Assembly (NCBI GenBank): GCA_045592745.1
Contig: JAZNVH010000011.1
Location: 1 to 64,000, forward strand
Reading direction: 5' to 3'
Length of the DNA stretch: 64,000 nt
From: Aphodoplasma sp045592745
GTDB lineage: Bacteria; Bacillota; Clostridia; UBA1381; UMGS1253
Made by a program: the position numbers and the translations under genes. Shown piece after piece: positions 8,340 through 17,059 of this stretch. Under the pieces are notes generated by a model. That model worked only from the letters and a program-made list of their open reading frames with translations, had not been told where the DNA came from and searched no databases. Position 1 is the stretch's first letter; each line of letters begins with the position of its first letter.

Positions 8340-10274
8340 ATGGGATACACACTCGCACAAAAAATTCTTAAAGCGCATCTTGTCGAAGGAGAAATGAAAG
8401 TCGGAGAAGAGATTGCAATCCGTATTGACCAGACACTTACACAAGACGCTACAGGCACAATGGCATACCTCGAATTTGAGGCTATGGGCGTGCCAAGAGT
8501 AAAAACTGAAAAATCTGTCGCATATATTGACCACAATACACTACAAAACGGCTTTGAAAATGCCGATGACCACAGATTTATCGGCAGCGTATGCAAAAAG
8601 CACGGCATATATTTTTCGCGTCCTGGTAACGGTATTTGTCATCAGGTGCATCTTGAGCGCTTTGGTATACCGGGCAAAACCCTTATCGGCTCTGACTCGC
8701 ACACACCTACCGGCGGCGGTATCGGTATGATTGCAATCGGTGCGGGCGGTATGGACGTAGCTGTTGCAATGGGCGGCGGTGCGTACTATATAAAATGTCC
8801 TAAAATTGTAAAGGTTGAGCTTTTGGGCAAACTTTCGCCCTGGGTTGCGGCAAAGGACGTAATTTTAGAGGTATTAAAACGTATGTCTGTAAAAGGCGGC
8901 GTAGGAAAGATTATAGAGTACTGCGGCGAAGGTGTTAAAACGCTTTCTGTTCCGGAGCGTGCGACAATAACAAACATGGGCGCAGAGCTTGGCGCAACGA
9001 CATCGATATTCCCCTCTGATGAGGTTACAAAAGAGTTTTTGAAGGCGCAGGGACGCGAGGGCGACTATACACCGCTTAGTGCAGATGCAGACGCAGTATA
9101 TGATGAGCATATTACAATAAACCTTTCAGAGCTTGTGCCGCTTGCGGCGTGTCCGCACTCTCCCGATAATGTAAAATCGGTTTCGGAAATCGGACGCTTA
9201 AAGGTTGACCAGGTGTGCATAGGTTCGTGCACGAACTCATCACTTCTTGATATGCTTAAAGTTGCGCATATTTTAAAGGGCAAAACAGTTCACCCTGACG
9301 TATCTCTTTCGATTGCACCGGGTTCTAAGCAGGTTTTGAATATGCTTGCTAAAAATGGTGCTCTTTCGATAATGATTGAGGCAGGCGCAAGAATACTTGA
9401 GAGTGCGTGCGGCCCGTGTATAGGAATGGGTCAATCGCCAAATTCGAAGGGTATTTCGCTTCGTACATTTAACCGCAACTTTGAAGGTCGCTCGGGCACA
9501 AAGGACGGACAGATTTATCTTGTTTCGCCCGAAATGGCAGCGGCAAGTGCGCTTTCGGGATACTTAACAGACCCAAGAGAGCTTGGTGATATGCCAGAAT
9601 TTAAACTGCCCGAAATTTTTGATATAAATGACAATATGATAGTAGAGCCTATTGAAGAATCAAAAATGGATACAGTCGAGGTTCTTCGCGGACCGAACAT
9701 CAAGCCCTTCCCTGTTGCAGAGCCGTTTAATGATACAATTTCGGCAAAGTGCAGCCTAAAGGTTGGCGATAATATTACAACTGACCACATTATGCCTGCG
9801 GGCGCAAAGATTTTGCCGCTTCGCTCAAATATTCCTGAAATTTCAAAGCACTGCTTTGCAGTATGTGATGAGAATTTTTACAAAAGAGCGCTTGAAATGA
9901 AAAAATCTATCATTGTTGGTGGCTCAAACTATGGCCAGGGAAGCTCGCGTGAACACGCGGCGCTTGCACCGCTTTATCTTGGAGTAAAGGCTGTAATTGC
10001 AAAAAGCTTTGCCCGCATACATGCGGCAAACCTTGTGAATTCGGGCATTCTTCCGATGAGCTTTGACAATGAGGCTGATTATGACACCATAGATTTAGCA
10101 GATGAGCTTTTGATTGAAAATGCAAAGGCGCAGCTTATGGGCGGCGACGTTATTGTTGTTAAAAACGTTACAAAATCGCTTGAGTACAAAATGAATATCG
10201 CACTTTCGCCAAGACAGAAGGATATGCTTTTGGCGGGCGGACTTATAAACTATACAAGAGAGTGTGCAAAATAA
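8340..10274 (+). CDS. acnA: Aconitate hydratase
   Basis: A 644-residue [4Fe-4S] enzyme that interconverts citrate and isocitrate. The cluster cysteines are in CIGSCTNSS and CGPCIGMG. The N-terminal domains carry DHNTLQ and GSDSHTPTGGG, and the C-terminal swivel domain carries GGSNYGQGSSREHAA with the active-site Ser and Arg. The length matches the shorter mitochondrial-type aconitases common in Clostridia. The ATG at 8340 has GGAGG upstream. An isocitrate dehydrogenase gene follows after 24 bases, so the pair makes 2-oxoglutarate for glutamate synthesis. The symbol is by analogy only. Confidence 0.92.
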   Translation: MGYTLAQKILKAHLVEGEMKVGEEIAIRIDQTLTQDATGTMAYLEFEAMGVPRVKTEKSVAYIDHNTLQNGFENADDHRFIGSVCKKHGIYFSRPGNGICHQVHLERFGIPGKTLIGSDSHTPTGGGIGMIAIGAGGMDVAVAMGGGAYYIKCPKIVKVELLGKLSPWVAAKDVILEVLKRMSVKGGVGKIIEYCGEGVKTLSVPERATITNMGAELGATTSIFPSDEVTKEFLKAQGREGDYTPLSADADAVYDEHITINLSELVPLAACPHSPDNVKSVSEIGRLKVDQVCIGSCTNSSLLDMLKVAHILKGKTVHPDVSLSIAPGSKQVLNMLAKNGALSIMIEAGARILESACGPCIGMGQSPNSKGISLRTFNRNFEGRSGTKDGQIYLVSPEMAAASALSGYLTDPRELGDMPEFKLPEIFDINDNMIVEPIEESKMDTVEVLRGPNIKPFPVAEPFNDTISAKCSLKVGDNITTDHIMPAGAKILPLRSNIPEISKHCFAVCDENFYKRALEMKKSIIVGGSNYGQGSSREHAALAPLYLGVKAVIAKSFARIHAANLVNSGILPMSFDNEADYDTIDLADELLIENAKAQLMGGDVIVVKNVTKSLEYKMNIALSPRQKDMLLAGGLINYTRECAK

Positions 10275-10298
10275 ATTTTACGATTGGAGATAGAAAAA

Positions 10299-11453
10299 AT
10301 GGATATCAGTGCATCGGTTGAAAAATTCTCGGAGCTTATCAAGCAGCAGCTTGAAAGAGTCGAGAAAATGAATGAAACAAAAGAGTTTATCGACTATGAA
10401 AAGCTTGATAAAATTGTTATAGGCGTATGCGGCGGTGACGGAATTGGTCCATATATCACGGCGCACGCACAAAAAATCCTTGAGTTTTTGCTTTCTGATG
10501 AAGTGGCAAAAGGCAAGGTTGAATTTAAGGTAATCGACGGTCTTACGATTGAAAACCGTGCGGCTCAGATGAAGGCAATTCCTGACGATGTATTGGAAGA
10601 GCTTAAAAGCTGCCACGTTATATTAAAAGGTCCGACAACAACACCAAGAAAAGGCGATAAGTGGCCCAACATTGAAAGTGCTAACGTTGCTATGCGTAAA
10701 GAGCTTGACCTCTTTGCAAATGTTCGCCCCGTAAAAGTGCCCGAGCAGGGTATTGACTGGACATTTTACCGTGAAAACACAGAGGGCTCATACGCTGTCG
10801 GCAGCAAGGGTATTCATATAAGCGACGATTTGGCGGTTGATTTTTGCATAACTACTACCGAGGGAACAGAGAGAATTGCGCGTGCAGCGTTTGAATATGC
10901 TAAAAAGAACGGCAAAACACGCGTAACGTGTGTTACAAAATCAAACGTTATAAAGACAACTGACGGAAAGTTCTTGAGCATTTGTCAAAAGGTAGCTGAG
11001 GAATATCCCGAAATTGAGTTTGATGACTGGTATATTGATATAATGACGGCGAAGCTTGTTGACCCGAAAAGAAGAACACAGTTCCAGGTGGTTGTGCTTC
11101 CAAACTTGTACGGCGATATTATTACCGATGAAGCTGCAGAGTTTCAGGGCGGCGTCGGCACAGCAGGAAGTGCAAATATCGGAAAAAGATATGCTATGTT
11201 TGAGGCAATTCATGGCAGCGCGCCGAGAATGGTTGAAGAAGGCAGAGCGCAGTATGCTGACCCGTGCAGCATAATCCGTGCAGCTGTAATGCTTCTAAAT
11301 CACATTGGCTACAATAAAGAGGCAGACAAGCTTGAAAAGGCGCTTGACAAGTGCATGTATACAGAAAAGAAACTTGTACTGACAGGCCGTGACACAGGTT
11401 GCACAGGCGAAGAATTTGCAAATTATATAATGGATACAATTAAAGCTATGTAA
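10299..11453 (+). CDS. icd: Isocitrate dehydrogenase (isocitrate/isopropylmalate family)
   Basis: A 384-residue beta-decarboxylating dehydrogenase. GDGIGPYI, the substrate loop YRENTEGSY, the metal-binding region NLYGDIITDEAAE and the nucleotide-binding HGSAPR are all present. The pairing with aconitase points to isocitrate as substrate rather than isopropylmalate. Coenzyme preference is probably NAD, but this is an inference. The ATG at 10299 is preceded by GGAG eight bases upstream; an in-frame TTG at 10284 overlaps that site and is not used. It ends the operon at a strong terminator. Confidence 0.88.
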   Translation: MDISASVEKFSELIKQQLERVEKMNETKEFIDYEKLDKIVIGVCGGDGIGPYITAHAQKILEFLLSDEVAKGKVEFKVIDGLTIENRAAQMKAIPDDVLEELKSCHVILKGPTTTPRKGDKWPNIESANVAMRKELDLFANVRPVKVPEQGIDWTFYRENTEGSYAVGSKGIHISDDLAVDFCITTTEGTERIARAAFEYAKKNGKTRVTCVTKSNVIKTTDGKFLSICQKVAEEYPEIEFDDWYIDIMTAKLVDPKRRTQFQVVVLPNLYGDIITDEAAEFQGGVGTAGSANIGKRYAMFEAIHGSAPRMVEEGRAQYADPCSIIRAAVMLLNHIGYNKEADKLEKALDKCMYTEKKLVLTGRDTGCTGEEFANYIMDTIKAM

Positions 11454-11473
11454 TTTTAGTATTAAAAAACTTA

Positions 11474-11504
11474 AAAACGCACTTCAAACTGAAGTGCGTT
11501 TTTT
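11474..11504. terminator. Strong bidirectional terminator
   Basis: AAACGCACTTC pairs with GAAGTGCGTTT around AAACT, followed by a T run on the plus strand and preceded by an A run that serves the minus strand. It separates the isocitrate dehydrogenase gene from the convergent S41 protease gene. Confidence 0.9.
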
Positions 11505-11518
11505 ATATGCATTTTTAT

Positions 11519-12754
11519 TTATCTAAACAGTTCTACTGCTTTTTGCAGCTGCAAATCCTGCTCATAGCTAAGCGTTGTACTTGGCACTTTATCATTTTCG
11601 CCAAGGCTTATAGCAACATCAGGCTCTATGCCTTTTTCGTGTATGCACTCACCCGTCGGAGTGTAATATCTGTCAACAGTAATGCTCATACCACCGCCGT
11701 TTCTTAATTGAAAAATATTTTGCGTGATGCCTTTGCCGTACGATTTTGTACCGACAATGTTTTTAAGGCGGTTATTTCCTTTAAGAGCGCCGGTGAGCAC
11801 TTCGGATGCGCTCGCACTGCCTGCGTTAATAAGAACAATCATTTCATTATCGCTTATTTTTCCCGATGCGTAAAAATCCTGACGCTTGCCGTTTTTGTTT
11901 TGAGTATAAACAACGAGCGATTTTTCGTCTAAAAACTTGCCCGCACATCTTATTGCAGTATTAAAATCGCCACCGCCATTATCGCGAAGGTCTAAAATCA
12001 GCTTTTTCATGCCAGACTTAAAAAGAGAATTAAGCTCGGTTTCAAGTTCCTTATCGGTATCGGAGTCAAAAGAAATTATACGAACATAACCGATATCGCC
12101 TTCAAGCATTTTTGAGCTTACAGTTTTAAGATGAACCTCTTCGCGCGTAAGGACAACATCAAAAGGCTCTTTTCCGTTTCGCACAAGAGTGAGGGTAACG
12201 GTAGTTCCTTCAGGATTTTTAAGACTCTTACCACGCATCAAATCAGCGGTTTCGTCAAGCATATCACCGTTTACTGCGCTGCCATCAACTGCGGTTATGA
12301 TATCACCTGGCAAAACGCCTGCTTTATAGCCGGGTGCTCCTTCGTATGGAAGCACAACTATAATTTCATTTGTGTCGGTTGTAGCGCTTATAACAAGACC
12401 AACGCCGACATATTGCCCGGTAGTTTCATCCATATATGCGGAAAATTCTTCGGGGGTGTAGTAGTTTGTGTATATATCGCCCGTAGATGTTGCCATGCCT
12501 TTTGCGGCGTGGTAATAAAGCTCCTCTTCATCGATTTCGCCCATATAAAAATTGTCAAGATATGCCTTTACTTCTCCAAGAAGGGCGCCGCCGTTTACCG
12601 AAGATGTTTCGCTTTGACCTGCGCTGTTAAGAAAAGAAAGTATAGGGCCGGAAAAAACGAGGCACATAGCACAGGTAAATACAAAGGTCACTACGACGCT
12701 GATAATTGCTGTTAATGTGATTTTTGTTTTTTGACTCAAAAAATATCGCCTCAA
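11519..12754 (-). CDS. S41 family C-terminal processing protease
   Basis: A 411-residue CtpA/CtpB-like serine protease anchored by one N-terminal membrane segment (about 11-36), with the catalytic part outside the membrane. A PDZ domain spans roughly 95-180. The peptidase core has the nucleophile Ser in NAGSASASE and the Lys in KSYGKGITQ. Such proteases trim envelope or sporulation proteins. It is the last gene of the ftsE-ftsX-M23 series, where in several Gram-positives a CtpA homologue sits beside a wall hydrolase, so that hydrolase or FtsX may be a partner (inference). Confidence 0.9.
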   Translation of the reverse strand: MRRYFLSQKTKITLTAIISVVVTFVFTCAMCLVFSGPILSFLNSAGQSETSSVNGGALLGEVKAYLDNFYMGEIDEEELYYHAAKGMATSTGDIYTNYYTPEEFSAYMDETTGQYVGVGLVISATTDTNEIIVVLPYEGAPGYKAGVLPGDIITAVDGSAVNGDMLDETADLMRGKSLKNPEGTTVTLTLVRNGKEPFDVVLTREEVHLKTVSSKMLEGDIGYVRIISFDSDTDKELETELNSLFKSGMKKLILDLRDNGGGDFNTAIRCAGKFLDEKSLVVYTQNKNGKRQDFYASGKISDNEMIVLINAGSASASEVLTGALKGNNRLKNIVGTKSYGKGITQNIFQLRNGGGMSITVDRYYTPTGECIHEKGIEPDVAISLGENDKVPSTTLSYEQDLQLQKAVELFR

Positions 12755-12835
12755 TTATATCAAAACTTATTTTTAGGGGCGAACATGAGTCGCCCCCTCT
12801 TTACAATTTATATTACCCAAAAACAAATAAAATTA

Positions 12836-13996
12836 CTATAAACCAACATACGGCGCAGGGTCAACGTACTTTCCGTTTTTAATTACGCCAAGGTGAATGT
12901 GTGGTCCTGTGGAGTTTCCGGTAGAGCCTGCAAGAGCAATCTGCTGACCGCGGCTGACTCTGTCGCCGACTTTTACCTGCAAAACGCTGTTGTGCGCATA
13001 AAGTGTAGTGATTGAGCCGTGGTCAATTGTTATACAATAGCCATATGCATTACGCCAGCCTGAGCCCGTAACAACACCTGCTTCACACGCAAGAACGGGA
13101 GTTCCCATAGGAACACCGATATCAAGACCCGTATGATTATCAGGAATACCTCTTAATGTACGCTTGCCAAAGCGCGACGTGATTGTTCCCGAAATTGTGC
13201 TCGGCCATGCAAGTGTGCCGCCCGTGTATGTATTAGTAACATTATGTTGTCCTTTTGCAGCGGCAATTGCATTTAGAATGCTCTGGCTTTCTGCTTGCTT
13301 TTGCGCAATTTCCGCTTTAAGTTCTGATTCTGTTTTTGAAAGCTTGTTTATTATAGACTGGCTTTCGTTACTCTTTTTTTGTATTTCGCTCTTCTTTGCT
13401 GCAAGCTCTGATTTAAGCTCGACGTTTGCCGCTTTTGCTGATTCAATTGTAGCTTTTGCCTCTTCAACACCTTTTTTTGTGTTATTAAGCTCCTCTATAA
13501 GCTTTTGGTCATGTGAGTAAAGCTGCTTTACCATATCCATTCTCACCAAAAGGTCTGAAAAGCTTGTCGCTGAAAAAAGCACTTCAAGATATGACGAGCT
13601 ACCCTTTTCATACATTACACGAAGGCGCTTTTTCAAAAGTTCGTCCGAATCCTCGATGTTTTTTTCAAGATTTGTGATTTCTGATTGTTTTTCTGCAATA
13701 TCGCTGTTGTTTTTAGCGATAGCCTTGTTTATTGAATCAATTTTTGTTGCAAGCTCGGCCATATCATCGTCAAGAGCCTCTTTTTGTGCCTGCATTTGCT
13801 TTTTTTCCTTGGTTGTCTGTGCAAGCTCTGACTGAAGCTTATTTTGTGTCTGCTTATTTTGTTCAAGCTTGTCATTAAGGTCAGAAGCGGCTGCCGATAA
13901 AGAATATATACCACTCAGCGCCACTGAGCTGATAACCGTAAAGAGCATTGCGAAGGCAAGCACCAGAGAAATTATTACGACTGTTTTTTTATTCAT
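12836..13996 (-). CDS. Coiled-coil M23 peptidoglycan hydrolase, FtsEX-linked
   Basis: A secreted or membrane-anchored protein of 386 residues: a hydrophobic N-terminal segment, a long coiled coil (about 35-235, rich in K/E/Q/S heptads) and a C-terminal M23 domain. The LytM signature shows HTGLDIG, the middle His in YAHNS and the HxH motif in GPHIHLG, so the zinc site is intact. This is the EnvC/PcsB-like architecture that FtsX recruits and FtsE activates. It follows ftsX by 42 bases. The ATG at 13996 is chosen because GGAGG lies before it; an upstream ATG overlaps the ribosome site. The stop is TAG, followed at once by TAA. Confidence 0.9.
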   Translation of the reverse strand: MNKKTVVIISLVLAFAMLFTVISSVALSGIYSLSAAASDLNDKLEQNKQTQNKLQSELAQTTKEKKQMQAQKEALDDDMAELATKIDSINKAIAKNNSDIAEKQSEITNLEKNIEDSDELLKKRLRVMYEKGSSSYLEVLFSATSFSDLLVRMDMVKQLYSHDQKLIEELNNTKKGVEEAKATIESAKAANVELKSELAAKKSEIQKKSNESQSIINKLSKTESELKAEIAQKQAESQSILNAIAAAKGQHNVTNTYTGGTLAWPSTISGTITSRFGKRTLRGIPDNHTGLDIGVPMGTPVLACEAGVVTGSGWRNAYGYCITIDHGSITTLYAHNSVLQVKVGDRVSRGQQIALAGSTGNSTGPHIHLGVIKNGKYVDPAPYVGL

Positions 13997-14038
13997 ATGA
14001 GTTTGTACCTCCATTTTTACAAAGGCTGTTTATTTGCC

Positions 14039-14929
14039 TTACACATCAAGATGCTTCCTGATTGACATACCGCTTCCGGCTGCGCCGATAAATGCACCTA
14101 TGCCGATAAAGCATGAAAGTAAAATCCACCATATATCGTTATAATCTTTTAGTGTAAACATATCGAGGTTAAAGCCTGAAAGATACCCCAGTGAGATAGT
14201 ATATCCCCACGACGTAAGAGCAAAAGCGATAATTGCGCCGATAACTCCTATTATAACGCCTTCGAAAATAAACGGCCAACGTATAAACCAGTTTGTTGCA
14301 CCGACAAATTTCATAACATTAATCTCTTTGCGGCGCGCATACAATGCAAGCTTTATAGTATTTGCAATTATAAAAATCGAAACAAGGCCCAAAATAAGCA
14401 TAATCCAGAAGCTTAAATGCTTTATTGTATTTGTCACATTTAATACGTTATCCATCATAGGCTGTTTGTTTTCAACGTCTGCAACACCTTTTACTGTTTT
14501 GATTTGTTCTATGGTCTGCGCAGCAAGCGACAAATCCTTTAATGATATTTTATATGAGTCACGGAAAGGATTGTCATTTTCAAGTCCGTCAAGAGCGTCG
14601 GCATTTTCGGCAAACATTTCGCGCATATACTCAAGCGAGTCCTCTTTTGTAAAAAGCTCTGCTGACGAAACGTTTTCGAGTGATTCAAGCTGTGTTTTTA
14701 TAATCGAAAGCTGTGAATCCGAGGTTTTTTCGTCCATAAACGCCTGAATCTGACACTGGTCCTGGACTTGATTTGCTATATGGTTTACGTTAATGCTTAT
14801 TACAAGAAACAAACCTAAAATAAGCATACAGCAAAGCACTGTAAAAATAGATGTTATGCTCATAAGGCCGTTGCGAACAAAGCTTCTGCATGCCTGTGAG
14901 ATAAAATATCTGAAATCACTTGCCTTCAT
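14039..14929 (-). CDS. ftsX: Cell division permease FtsX
   Basis: A 296-residue membrane protein with the FtsX layout: a cytoplasmic N-terminus, a first membrane helix (about 20-45), an extracellular loop (about 45-165) that in other species binds the wall hydrolase, then three further membrane helices in the FtsX/MacB domain. It pairs with FtsE and transmits ATP-driven movement to the M23 hydrolase encoded next. The ATG at 14929 is chosen because GGGAGG lies eight bases before it; two earlier ATGs are too close or too far. It overlaps the end of ftsE by 14 nt, indicating translational coupling. Confidence 0.92.
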   Translation of the reverse strand: MKASDFRYFISQACRSFVRNGLMSITSIFTVLCCMLILGLFLVISINVNHIANQVQDQCQIQAFMDEKTSDSQLSIIKTQLESLENVSSAELFTKEDSLEYMREMFAENADALDGLENDNPFRDSYKISLKDLSLAAQTIEQIKTVKGVADVENKQPMMDNVLNVTNTIKHLSFWIMLILGLVSIFIIANTIKLALYARRKEINVMKFVGATNWFIRWPFIFEGVIIGVIGAIIAFALTSWGYTISLGYLSGFNLDMFTLKDYNDIWWILLSCFIGIGAFIGAAGSGMSIRKHLDV

Positions 14930-15602
14930 AACCATAACCTCCCTTCTCGTCGCGTACAAGCTGACCATCCTCGATTGCAATAACACGCTTTTGCATCATA
15001 TCAACAATGTCCTTTGCGTGTGTCGACATGATGACGGTTGTACCGCGAAGGTTAATATCAGTAAGGAGTGCGACGATTTCTTCTGCCATTTTTGGCGGAA
15101 GTGACGCTGTCGGCTCGTCCGCTAATAATATCGGAGGATTGTTTGCAAGTGCACGTGCAACCGCTACGCGTTGTGCTTCTCCGCGCGAGAGCTGCGTCGG
15201 AAAAAGACGCGCCTTGTTTGATAGGCCCACCATACTCAAAAGCGCGGGGACCTGACGGCGTATTTCGCGTCTTGTAGCGCCGACAACCTTCATCGCAAAA
15301 GCGATGTTTTCATATACTGTGCGGTCATCAAGCAGACGAAAATCCTGAAATACTACGCCGATAGAGCGGCGAAGATACGGAATATCGTTTGGCGCCAAAT
15401 CTTCTACTTTTATGCCGTCAATAATAATTGAACCGCTTGTGGGAAGTTCCTCGTGCATCAAAAGGCGTGTAAGAGTTGATTTGCCGGCGCCGCTCGGGCC
15501 CACGACAAAGACAAACTCACCTTTTTCAATGTGAAAGCTCACATTATCAAGAGCTGTTGTACCATTTTCATATGTTTTTGTGACATTTCTAAAATATATC
15601 AT
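14916..15602 (-). CDS. ftsE: Cell division ATP-binding protein FtsE with altered ABC motifs
   Basis: A 228-residue ABC ATPase, the length normal for FtsE. Walker A is GPSGAGKST (35-43), the Q-loop is VFQDFRLL, Walker B is ILLADEP with the catalytic Glu at 163, and the H-loop His is 195. Two motifs differ from the usual form: the signature is LSRGEAQR (138-145) instead of LSGGEQQR, and the D-loop reads ASLPP (166-170) where FtsE normally has GNLDP, so the D-loop Asp is a Pro. Context with ftsX and the M23 hydrolase confirms identity. How the changes affect ATP hydrolysis is unknown. The stop is TGA inside ftsX. Confidence 0.92.
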   Translation of the reverse strand: MIYFRNVTKTYENGTTALDNVSFHIEKGEFVFVVGPSGAGKSTLTRLLMHEELPTSGSIIIDGIKVEDLAPNDIPYLRRSIGVVFQDFRLLDDRTVYENIAFAMKVVGATRREIRRQVPALLSMVGLSNKARLFPTQLSRGEAQRVAVARALANNPPILLADEPTASLPPKMAEEIVALLTDINLRGTTVIMSTHAKDIVDMMQKRVIAIEDGQLVRDEKGGYGYEGK

Positions 15603-15633
15603 ATGTATATCTCCGTTTGCAATTTATAGTCAG

Positions 15634-16719
15634 TTATATTTTCATAGGGTTTGAAACAAGATATTGATTAACCATCATTGCAACCTTGAATACTACGGCG
15701 TCGTCAAACTTACGAAGGTCAAGCCCGATAGTTTTTAACACCTTATCAAGTCTGTATACCAAAGTGTTACGATGAATATAGAGCTTTCTTGCCGTTTCAC
15801 TTACGTTAAGGTCGTTTTTAAAGAATTCAAAAATAGTTGTTATAATTTCATCATCAAGAGCATCAAGGCCCTTCTTTGTCAAAACCTCCTGCAAAAAAAG
15901 CTGACAAAGACGAGTCGGAAGGTGGTAAATAAGTCTTCCTACGCCAAGACTCTTATAACTTAAAATATATTTATCATTTTCAAAGACTTTTCCTATTTCA
16001 AGGGCAACCTGAGCTTCTTTATAAGCACCTGCAAGCATATTAAGATTTTCGGCAGGAGTGCTTATGCCCACCAAAACATTCATCATAGCTTCGCTGTTTA
16101 GTGTATCAATTATTGTCTGTGCAAGGTTCTCAAGCTCTTCTTCGGTTGTAGCATCATCAATTTCTTTTATAAACACAATTGTGCTTTCGTCCATTGCAAA
16201 TGCAAAGTCGCGGTCAAGGTCAGGAAACATTCCCATAAATATGTCGATTGCTGCAACGTCGCTTGGCTGTGTAACCTTTACAACAAAAACAACGCGCTTG
16301 CCGTCAAAGTCCATATGAAGCTCGCGTGCACGTTGGTGTAAATCGAGCGGCAAAGTGTTATCCGAGATTATATTTTTCACAAATGTGGTTTTGTCATATT
16401 TATCATCATAAAAAAGTCTTATATTGCTAAGGGATACTGCGAGCATCATGCAGTTTCTTCTCGATTCATCATCGATTCCGCGTACATACACAATGTACTC
16501 TGGCTTTGCGGTTTTGCTTATTCCGCATATGCTGTATCCGCGGCAATTGTGTATTTCGAGTGAATCGTTTACTGTGCTGAGGAATATGTCGGAGTATTCA
16601 GACATGTTTTCCGATGCGTTTGTTGCGAGGACAAAGCCTTCGCTGTCCATCACACCCACCGGAGATGTCAGAAAAGCATCCATTTGATTAATTACACTTT
16701 GAAAAGTCTTTTTTATCAT
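15634..16719 (-). CDS. PucR/CdaR-type transcriptional regulator
   Basis: A 361-residue regulator. The N-terminal part (about 1-130) is a sensory region similar to the sugar-diacid-recognition type, with SPVGVMDSEGFVLATN. A degenerate GGDEF-like middle part follows, and a PucR-type helix-turn-helix (HTH_30) lies near the C-terminus, with NVSETARKLYIHRNTLVYRLDK. The ligand is unknown. It lies 31 bases upstream of ftsE on the same strand, so it may be co-transcribed with the division genes, which is an unusual pairing. Confidence 0.82.
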   Translation of the reverse strand: MIKKTFQSVINQMDAFLTSPVGVMDSEGFVLATNASENMSEYSDIFLSTVNDSLEIHNCRGYSICGISKTAKPEYIVYVRGIDDESRRNCMMLAVSLSNIRLFYDDKYDKTTFVKNIISDNTLPLDLHQRARELHMDFDGKRVVFVVKVTQPSDVAAIDIFMGMFPDLDRDFAFAMDESTIVFIKEIDDATTEEELENLAQTIIDTLNSEAMMNVLVGISTPAENLNMLAGAYKEAQVALEIGKVFENDKYILSYKSLGVGRLIYHLPTRLCQLFLQEVLTKKGLDALDDEIITTIFEFFKNDLNVSETARKLYIHRNTLVYRLDKVLKTIGLDLRKFDDAVVFKVAMMVNQYLVSNPMKI

Positions 16720-17059
16720 GTTTGTTTCCCCCTCATTTATGTTTCTTAAAGGATTTTTGATTGTATGCTACCATTTCGTTTATGATGTCCTAATTTGCAC
16801 AAAATCACCTGATATCAATGCGGACTAATTGTGCATTATTAGAGCACTCTAACTATATAATAATATTTTTTGAGATATTTTGCAAGAAAAATCGATGAAA
16901 ATTTTGTGCATTTTTTGCACTTTTTAAAATTAGTAACATTTTTTGCTTATAATTTTGGGCAAAACACTGAGTAAAATAGCATAAAAAATGAAAAACTCCG
17001 GATTGAAAAGGAATCAAACCGGAGTCTTGAAATTATAGCTGAGTTGTATTTTTGCCGTA
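16720..17059. other. Intergenic region of 340 bases
   Basis: Very AT-rich. It must hold the minus-strand promoter of the regulator and division genes and contains the terminator of the genes to the right. It has TTGCACAAAATCACC-like and GTGCATTTTTTGCAC-like strings, but no clear operator or RNA gene. Confidence 0.5.
16995..17025 (-). terminator. Terminator of the dehydroquinase-like / SDR / oxidoreductase genes
   Basis: ACTCCGG and CCGGAGT form a stem with additional inner pairing (ATT/AAT), and on the minus strand the stem is followed by a T-rich run. It lies 35 bases after the oxidoreductase stop codon. Confidence 0.85.

Noticed and set aside
8063..8608. A 181-codon minus-strand frame across the aconitase promoter region
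   Set aside because: It overlaps a consensus promoter and the aconitase start and encodes a low-complexity sequence typical of a chance frame.
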